Below the pieces are notes generated by a model. It searched no databases. It was given only the letters and a program-made list of their open reading frames with translations, and was not told where the DNA came from. A program made the position numbers and the translations under genes. This document shows, piece after piece, positions 4,473-9,145 of a DNA stretch of 9,145 nt (within the stretch, counting starts at the first letter, position 1; every line of letters begins with the position of its first letter). The DNA comes from Clostridiales bacterium (GTDB lineage Bacteria > Bacillota > Clostridia > Christensenellales > CAG-138), in contig WRCT01000066.1 of assembly GCA_009783775.1 (NCBI GenBank), positions 1-9,145 on the forward strand. Reading direction: 5' to 3'.

Positions 4473-6226
4473 CTGATCGACCAATGCGTCAGGCCTTTGT
4501 CCGGGGCAAAGGGGCTGCGGGCGTGGATGGAATAGGCCAGCATAAGGCAGGCCTCGTAGGCCTCGGGCGTCATGAGCCGCAGGCGCGGATAGGGCGGGAT
4601 TTCGAATGGGATATAGCGTTCCTCGAGCGGCAGCCATTCCTCGTCCAGATAGCGGGTGAGCAAGCCACCCACTTCACCGCGCTCCGCGACCAGCACGGCA
4701 AAGACATCGGTTGAGACCACGTTTTCGCCGTTCGGGTGCGTGAGGAAGGGCACGCGCTGCCCCGCCCGCGCGTCGGGGGCAAGCAGATAATGCAGGCCCG
4801 ACAGGGAGTAAATCGGATCGTTATCCTCGATGGTCAGCGCCAACTCGTCCAAAAAATCACGCAGCTCCGCCCCGTTGACCAGCACCAGGGACAGGGCGGG
4901 GGTCTCCGTGACCAGGCGGCAAAGGTCACGCAAGCGCACCTCGCCCGCGGGCAGGCTCTCCCCCTCCGGCAGGGCCAGGTAGGGATAGGCGATGGAGATC
5001 GGCGCGGAGGGCAGGTCCGCATCCGCGTCCCGCGCCCACTGTTCCACGGCCCAGATCTGGCTGCCGTGGATCATGTTCAGCCAATCGCTGCCGCCGTACG
5101 GGTCTTGCGCGCAGGGGATCGCGGCCGCCAGCGTGCCGATCTTTACGTCCAGCTGCGCTTGCATGGGTTTGAGCATGGGTTCCAGCACGGCACGGCGGGC
5201 CGCGTCCACCGGCATGGCGGAGAGGTCGAGAATTTCCCAAACCAGCTCGGGCCGGTTCGTCTCGGGCGAGAGCCGCAGATCGACGCGGGTCACGCCGGCC
5301 CCATCGCCGCCCGCAGAGATCACGGGCGTGATTTGGCCGTCCAGGTTGGCGATACGCGCGCTGCCGCCGCGCACGCTGTGGCCACAGAGCACCAGATCAA
5401 TGCCGCGCGTGTTCTCCACCAGCAGGCGCACGCTGTCCTCTTCGTTCCAGCCCAGGCGCTCGTCGGCCTCGATCGGCGCGTGCACCAGCGCGATGACGAT
5501 ATCGCAGGCCTCGCGCAGTTCGGGTTCGTAGTAGAGCCAGGTGTCGAGCATTTTTTGGACCGTCACGCCGCGCACACCGTCCAGGTCGTTTCGCGTGACG
5601 GTGCGGTTGGAGAGCCCGATGACGCCCACGCGCACGGTCCGGCCGTCGGGGCCGAAAAAGGGATAGACGGCGAAGGCCTTTGCGTCGTTCCAGGGCGCGC
5701 GCCGCGCCTCGCTGGTTTGAGCGTCGTTCTTGGCATAGTTGGCGGCCAGCAGGGTCGTGCCCGCGCCGCGCAGGATATCGGTCTGGCCGCGCAGCACGTC
5801 GAGACCCAGGTCAAAGTCCTCGTCGCCCAATAGCACGGCGTCATAGGACATACCCTTTATCAAGCTCGTGACGGGCGAGGGTTTGGTCTCCCCCGCCACC
5901 TTAAGCGAAAAATGCATCTCGGGGCTGCCGAATAGGGAGCCGCCCGCGTCCAGCAGGAGCAGGTTGCGCCTGCCCGCGCGCAAAGACTGCGCATAGGCGG
6001 AGAGCCGCAGCAGGCAGCCCGTCCGCGATAGGCCCGTGAGCAGATCGGTGTCCAGTACCGCGCCGCGCATATCGGAGGAACAGAGCAGGGTCAGCTGCCA
6101 GCCGTCCTCGGACCAGGGGTCAAGCGCGGGCCCTTGCCCGCCCTCGGGCAAGGCAAAGCTGCTCGCGGCGAAAAACAGCGCGAGCAGCAGGCAAAGCGGT
6201 ATGCGGATCAGGTGAAACCGTCGCAA
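4466..6226 (-). CDS. Secreted 5'-nucleotidase/CpdB-fold protein with degenerate active site, 586 aa
   Basis: Signal peptide at residues 1-25 (LLALFFAASSFA, then LPEGG), a metallophosphatase-like domain at about 43-320 and a 5'-nucleotidase C-terminal-like domain at about 360-540 (GEVRLRDLCRLV, LVLVNGAELRDFLDEL, YSLSGLHYLLAP). The fold landmarks remain but key residues have changed. The N-terminal D-x-H motif reads D52-M-R54. DAGD reads DAGG, so the bridging Asp96 is Gly. GNHEFD reads GDEDFD, so the metal Asn is Asp135 and the catalytic His is Glu136. GHSH reads GHSV285. H249 and H283 are kept. Active family members hydrolyse nucleotides or cyclic phosphodiesters outside the membrane; this one is probably inactive or uses different chemistry. 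Start: TTG at 6224-6226, set by GGAGG (6234-6238) 7 nt upstream. It lies 24 nt after the dockerin/MBG gene and probably shares its transcript. Confidence 0.85.
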   Translation of the reverse strand: MRRFHLIRIPLCLLLALFFAASSFALPEGGQGPALDPWSEDGWQLTLLCSSDMRGAVLDTDLLTGLSRTGCLLRLSAYAQSLRAGRRNLLLLDAGGSLFGSPEMHFSLKVAGETKPSPVTSLIKGMSYDAVLLGDEDFDLGLDVLRGQTDILRGAGTTLLAANYAKNDAQTSEARRAPWNDAKAFAVYPFFGPDGRTVRVGVIGLSNRTVTRNDLDGVRGVTVQKMLDTWLYYEPELREACDIVIALVHAPIEADERLGWNEEDSVRLLVENTRGIDLVLCGHSVRGGSARIANLDGQITPVISAGGDGAGVTRVDLRLSPETNRPELVWEILDLSAMPVDAARRAVLEPMLKPMQAQLDVKIGTLAAAIPCAQDPYGGSDWLNMIHGSQIWAVEQWARDADADLPSAPISIAYPYLALPEGESLPAGEVRLRDLCRLVTETPALSLVLVNGAELRDFLDELALTIEDNDPIYSLSGLHYLLAPDARAGQRVPFLTHPNGENVVSTDVFAVLVAERGEVGGLLTRYLDEEWLPLEERYIPFEIPPYPRLRLMTPEAYEACLMLAYSIHARSPFAPDKGLTHWSISE

Positions 6227-6233
6227 CGGGATG

Positions 6234-6238
6234 CCTCC
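6234..6238 (-). promoter_or_regulatory. Ribosome binding site that fixes a TTG start
   Basis: GGAGG on the minus strand, 7 nt before TTG 6224-6226. No ATG or GTG start that would keep the full signal peptide is available, and translation from this TTG gives a textbook one. The site lies in the 24-nt gap after the preceding gene. Confidence 0.75.
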
Positions 6239-6250
6239 TGTTTGGATTTG

Positions 6251-8842
6251 CTATACCGGCTTGGTCCAGTATTGCAGGGTCAGCTTTGCGGTCCAGGGGA
6301 TTGGACGCACGGTCGGGTCCATGATGGGATGGTAGTTGTTCGCGTCATAGGTAAATATGGCCCTGATCTCGTAGACTTTCACATCGGCGTGAGGGCCGGT
6401 AACGCTGACACCGTTGAAGGGTACCCAGGTGCTGCCCACCTTCCACTCGTAGCGCACGGTCACGTCCGCGGGCAGCGTGCCGCGAATTTCAAGAAAGTGC
6501 GGGCCGTAGCCGTGCGCGCTCGGGTTGGTGTCCTTTTCCTCGTCCGTCAAGCTAATGCCCGTGACGGTCGCCTTGTTGATGGTGAAACTGCCGCTTTGAC
6601 CGGTCCCCGCGACCAGGAATTCGTCCGTGATCGTGGCAACATAGGTGTAGGCCCCCGCGTTGATAGGCAACGCGGCGACGCCGCCCTTGGTGTAGGCGAT
6701 GGTATAGCCACCCTCCTGAGAGGCCGTGACAGGCCGGGGCGTGTTGTAGGCATAGACCGCATTGGACGGAGCGGTGAAGTTGATGGTTTGCTTTAATGTC
6801 AGCGTCGCGGTCAGATCGCCGATGGTATTGTAGTTGTCCGCGTCGTAGGCAAAGCGGGCGGTGACCGTATACGCGCCGCGTGTGGCGGTGCCGTTCCATT
6901 CCGCGCCGCCCACATAGTAGGTCACTCTTACATCCGCGGGAAGGGTACCGGCGATCGGCAGGCGCTGCGTGCCGGAGTAGTCCGTGCGCGTTTCGCCCGA
7001 AAGCGTGATGCCCGACACGGTGGCCTTACCGATGGTGAAACTGCCCGTGAGATTCGAACCGGTCGCGCGGTAATCGGGCTCCGTGACCACGATCTCAAAG
7101 TTGTAGGTTCCCGCGTCCGTCGGCGCGATGGCCGAACCGTCGTAAAGGATCTCAAACGCGACCGCAGGGGACGCCACAGCGGTTACGGCCCGAGGCGTGT
7201 TATAGGCGTAGACCGCGTCCGTGGGGATCACAATATTCGAGAAACTGACGGTTTCGTAGAGTTCCAGGGTCGCGGTTTTGTCGGGAATGGTATTGTAATT
7301 GTCCTCGTCATAGATGAACTTTGCGGTGACTTCATAGGTGCCGCGCGCGGACGTGCCGGTGAATTCTTCGCCGCCCACATAGTATTTCACGGTCACGCCG
7401 GCCGGCAGCGTGCCGCCGATCTCCAGCTTTTTGAGGCCGGGGTTGACGGTGAGGTCATGCTCCGCGTCCGTGAAGGTGATGCCGCCCATATTGTGCGTGG
7501 CCTTGGCGATCGTGAACTGGCCGGAGAGATTGTCGCCGACGGCGGCATAGAGCGGATTCAATGATTCCACCACATAGACATAGATGCCCGCGTTGATGGG
7601 ATCGGTCACAAGCGCACTGTCCTTGTAGTGGCGAACCTCAAATGCGATCGATTCCGACGGGTCGGCGGTCACTTTGTGCACGAGACCGGGTGCGTAGACG
7701 GCGTCTTCGGGCACGTCCACATCAAAGCTGACGGTGTGCATACCGTCCGCGAGCAGGGTCAGCGTCGCGTACATGGTCTCGATGGGGTAATAGTTCACAG
7801 CGTCACCCGCAAAGCGCGCGGTGATATAGTGTGTGCCCAGCGCGGTGGTGGGCGCAAAGGCCTCTCCCGTGCCCGTAACAATATACTCTTCCTCCACGCC
7901 GACGGGAAGGCTGCCCGCAATAGCGAGGGCTTTCGGGCCGGGCGCGTGGGTCAGATTATATTCCGCGCCCGTGAAAGAGACGCCAGACATATCATAGGTC
8001 GCCTTGCCGACGGTAAAACTGCCGGTCAGGTTATCGCCCACAGCCTCGTAACCGGGCTGGGTAACGGTGATCTCATAGGAATATGTGCCCGCGTTTGTGG
8101 GCACGGTGAGCGAACCGTTGTAGCGGATCTCACAGGTCACCGGCACGGAGGGCACGGCGGCCACAGGGTGTGTGACGCCGGAGGCGTAAATCGCGCCCAC
8201 GGGCGGCGTGACCGTAAAGGTAACGTCCTTTTCCTCGATACATACAACATGGTAGGTCGGGTCAAAACCCTGGCCCACCCACGCGCTCTTTTGCGCCAGC
8301 GGGTAGTAGAGCACCGTGCCGGCGGCGATACCCGCGAACATCAGACCGGCGGGCGGCGCGGCGGAGAAGGTGACGGAACGGAGGCTCTTGCCCGCGAACG
8401 CGTCCGTGCCCAAGGCGGTCAAACGATGGCTCTCGAACGCGATGGGCAGGACGATATCGGCCGCCGTGCCCAGATATTCGTTGATCGTGGACTGGTTGTC
8501 CTTTGCCGTAAAGCGGTAGTCGCCTTCGGTCTTGGCGAAAACCTTCTCGACATAGGGCTCCAGCTGGACCAAAAAGCGCAGGATTTGGGCCGCGTCGGCG
8601 GCGGAGATCCTGCCGTCATGGTTCACGTCGCCCAAGATTTCCTGCGTTTTGTTCAGCGTGGCCAGTTGGACCAGGGAACGCAGAATGATCGCGGCGTCGT
8701 TCGCGTTGACCGCGCCGGTGCCCGAGACATTGCCCATCACGCCCTCGGCGATAAAGTCTTCCGCCGCAAAGGCGGCGGGCGCGAGAGCCAGCAACAGGCA
8801 AAAAGCAAGCAGCGCGGCCAAAGATTTTTTCAATAATTTCAT
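6251..8842 (-). CDS. Secreted dockerin / BspA-LRR / MBG-repeat protein, 863 aa
   Basis: Signal peptide at 1-26 (ends LALAPAAFA). A type I dockerin follows at about 35-95. Its second calcium loop is canonical (GDVNHDGRISAADA); the first (GNVSGTGAVNANDA) has lost the calcium Asp/Asn at loop positions 1, 3 and 5. Residues about 105-200 look like a BspA-type leucine-rich unit (LTALGTDAFAGKSLRSVTFS). Four repeats of roughly 155-170 residues fill about 206-857. Each has an MBG-like half (AVYAYNTPRxVTA, PTNAGTYxY, NLTGSFTIGKAT) and a second half (GTLPAGVTVKYYVGG, GTYEVTARF, NYNTI, TATLTL). There is no catalytic domain or wall anchor. The start is ATG 8840-8842, because GGAGG (8848-8852) lies 5 nt upstream; an ATG at 8852-8854 overlaps that site. 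It probably acts as an extracellular binding or display protein attached through a cohesin. Confidence 0.9.
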   Translation of the reverse strand: MKLLKKSLAALLAFCLLLALAPAAFAAEDFIAEGVMGNVSGTGAVNANDAAIILRSLVQLATLNKTQEILGDVNHDGRISAADAAQILRFLVQLEPYVEKVFAKTEGDYRFTAKDNQSTINEYLGTAADIVLPIAFESHRLTALGTDAFAGKSLRSVTFSAAPPAGLMFAGIAAGTVLYYPLAQKSAWVGQGFDPTYHVVCIEEKDVTFTVTPPVGAIYASGVTHPVAAVPSVPVTCEIRYNGSLTVPTNAGTYSYEITVTQPGYEAVGDNLTGSFTVGKATYDMSGVSFTGAEYNLTHAPGPKALAIAGSLPVGVEEEYIVTGTGEAFAPTTALGTHYITARFAGDAVNYYPIETMYATLTLLADGMHTVSFDVDVPEDAVYAPGLVHKVTADPSESIAFEVRHYKDSALVTDPINAGIYVYVVESLNPLYAAVGDNLSGQFTIAKATHNMGGITFTDAEHDLTVNPGLKKLEIGGTLPAGVTVKYYVGGEEFTGTSARGTYEVTAKFIYDEDNYNTIPDKTATLELYETVSFSNIVIPTDAVYAYNTPRAVTAVASPAVAFEILYDGSAIAPTDAGTYNFEIVVTEPDYRATGSNLTGSFTIGKATVSGITLSGETRTDYSGTQRLPIAGTLPADVRVTYYVGGAEWNGTATRGAYTVTARFAYDADNYNTIGDLTATLTLKQTINFTAPSNAVYAYNTPRPVTASQEGGYTIAYTKGGVAALPINAGAYTYVATITDEFLVAGTGQSGSFTINKATVTGISLTDEEKDTNPSAHGYGPHFLEIRGTLPADVTVRYEWKVGSTWVPFNGVSVTGPHADVKVYEIRAIFTYDANNYHPIMDPTVRPIPWTAKLTLQYWTKPV

Positions 8843-8879
8843 GTATTCCTCCATGCATGGCGCATATTTTTATAAGTTT

Positions 8880-8908
8880 ATTATACTTATCCTTCGGTAA
8901 GTTGGCAA
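8880..8908 (-). promoter_or_regulatory. Predicted sigma-A promoter of the dockerin/MBG gene
   Basis: -35 TTGCCA (8903-8908) and -10 TATAAT (8880-8885) with a 17-bp spacer. The leader would be about 30 nt and includes the GGAGG site at 8848-8852. The spacer contains a small CTTACC/GGATAAG-type dyad of uncertain meaning. It probably serves both the dockerin gene and the 5'-nucleotidase-like gene. Confidence 0.78.
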
Positions 8909-8950
8909 GGGAATCATGTGGAATTTGCAGAAATGACGTATTTGGGAGAC

Positions 8951-9010
8951 TGGATTGCTTCGTCGTGTTGCTTGCATTTGAATGTTCCCTTCCCGCTCCT
9001 CGCAATGACG
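8951..9010. repeat. Dispersed-type repeat, both ends present, middle replaced
   Basis: The left part TGGATTGCTTCGTCG (8951-8965) and right part CGCTCCTCGCAATGACG (8994-9010) are the two ends of a short repeat seen between genes in many bacterial genomes, in which the parts normally lie close together. Here 28 bp of unrelated sequence separates them. Identification of the family is from memory of its sequence; copy number in this genome cannot be judged from one window. Confidence 0.6.
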
Positions 9011-9050
9011 CTGAGAAGTAATTGTCGTCATTGGAACCGCTGATTAAGTC

Positions 9051-9079
9051 TTGAGAACGGGGGCGAAAAATGGTATAAT
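9051..9079 (+). promoter_or_regulatory. Predicted transposase promoter
   Basis: -35 TTGAGA (9051-9056), a 17-bp spacer and extended -10 TGgTATAAT (TATAAT 9074-9079). Only 6 nt separate the -10 from the ATG at 9086, with no Shine-Dalgarno sequence between, so the transcript would be leaderless or nearly so. Confidence 0.65.
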
Positions 9080-9085
9080 GAATGC

Positions 9086-9145
9086 ATGAAAAAGCAGTTA
9101 TCATTTAGTGATGTTGAGTATGCCGACAAGCGCAAGAAGACCCAA
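9086..9145 (+). CDS. IS5-family transposase, first 20 codons
   Basis: The visible residues MKKQLSFSDVEYADKRKKTQ match the characteristic N-terminus of IS5-type transposases: a Q-L-[ST]-F-x-D-x-E-[FY] block followed by K-R-[KR]-x-T, as in the E. coli IS5 protein. These proteins are DDE-type transposases that act on the terminal repeats of their own element. The catalytic domain lies beyond the window, so whether the gene is intact cannot be told. It is the only plus-strand gene here and is divergent from the dockerin gene. Confidence 0.8.
   Translation, partial: MKKQLSFSDVEYADKRKKTQ

Larger units (their letters stand above)
9033..9145 (+). mobile_element. IS5-family insertion sequence, left end (runs off window)
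   Basis: GGAACCGCTGATTAAGTC (9033-9050) is the probable left terminal inverted repeat: it begins GGAA, ends AAGTC and lies about 53 bp before the transposase start, as I recall for IS5-type elements. The transposase N-terminus supports the family. The right end, the partner repeat and any target duplication lie outside the window. Confidence 0.65.

Noticed and set aside
4736..5833. Long plus-strand open frame (365 codons) opposite the 5'-nucleotidase-like gene
   Set aside because: It lies wholly antisense to a gene with a signal peptide and recognisable domains; its product is rich in H, R, G and A in the manner of antisense frames in GC-rich DNA, with no motif or ribosome binding site.
7628..8836. 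Long plus-strand open frame (402 codons) opposite the dockerin/MBG gene
   Set aside because: Antisense to a well-supported secreted repeat protein; no recognisable domain and composition typical of a GC-rich shadow frame.

Overview
The window looks like part of a chromosome from a GC-rich Clostridia-type Bacillota, probably an uncultured or gut-type anaerobe. The grounds are good Shine-Dalgarno sites, sigma-A-type promoters, a type I dockerin, BspA-like and MBG-type repeats on a secreted protein, a rapZ homologue and a PDZ/radical SAM/DUF512 protein. Lineage is inferred from gene content only. All complete genes lie on the minus strand; the only plus-strand gene is the start of an IS5-family transposase at the right edge.

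Layout in the direction of minus-strand transcription (right to left). A consensus promoter (8880-8908) drives a secreted dockerin/MBG-repeat protein (6251-8842). It is followed after 24 nt by a secreted 5'-nucleotidase-fold protein (4466-6226, TTG start) whose metal and catalytic residues are largely replaced. A gap of about 310 bp then holds a composite repeat (inverted heptamer arms plus hairpins) and a second consensus promoter (4239-4267). That promoter drives a 705-residue secreted protein (2037-4154), followed after 32 nt by a 64-residue acidic/glycine-rich protein (1810-2004). A second composite repeat fills the next gap. A promoter placed for a leaderless transcript then precedes the PDZ/radical SAM/DUF512 protein (323-1627) and rapZ (1-300, cut by the window edge).

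The most unusual signal is a set of degenerate 7-bp-period arrays, three times arranged as opposed arms: around hairpins at 4332-4472, around a hairpin at 1654-1813, and inside the radical SAM coding sequence (660-686 and 845-871). In the last case the arms are read in frame and form low-complexity protein linkers either side of a conserved block. The two intergenic elements sit directly on the stop codons of the genes upstream of them, and one overlaps a predicted -35 box. Together they suggest a dispersed, mobile or recombination-generated heptamer repeat that is tolerated inside genes.

The right edge carries a different dispersed-type repeat (8951-9010), broken in the middle, and an IS5-like left end close beside an inverted fragment of it.
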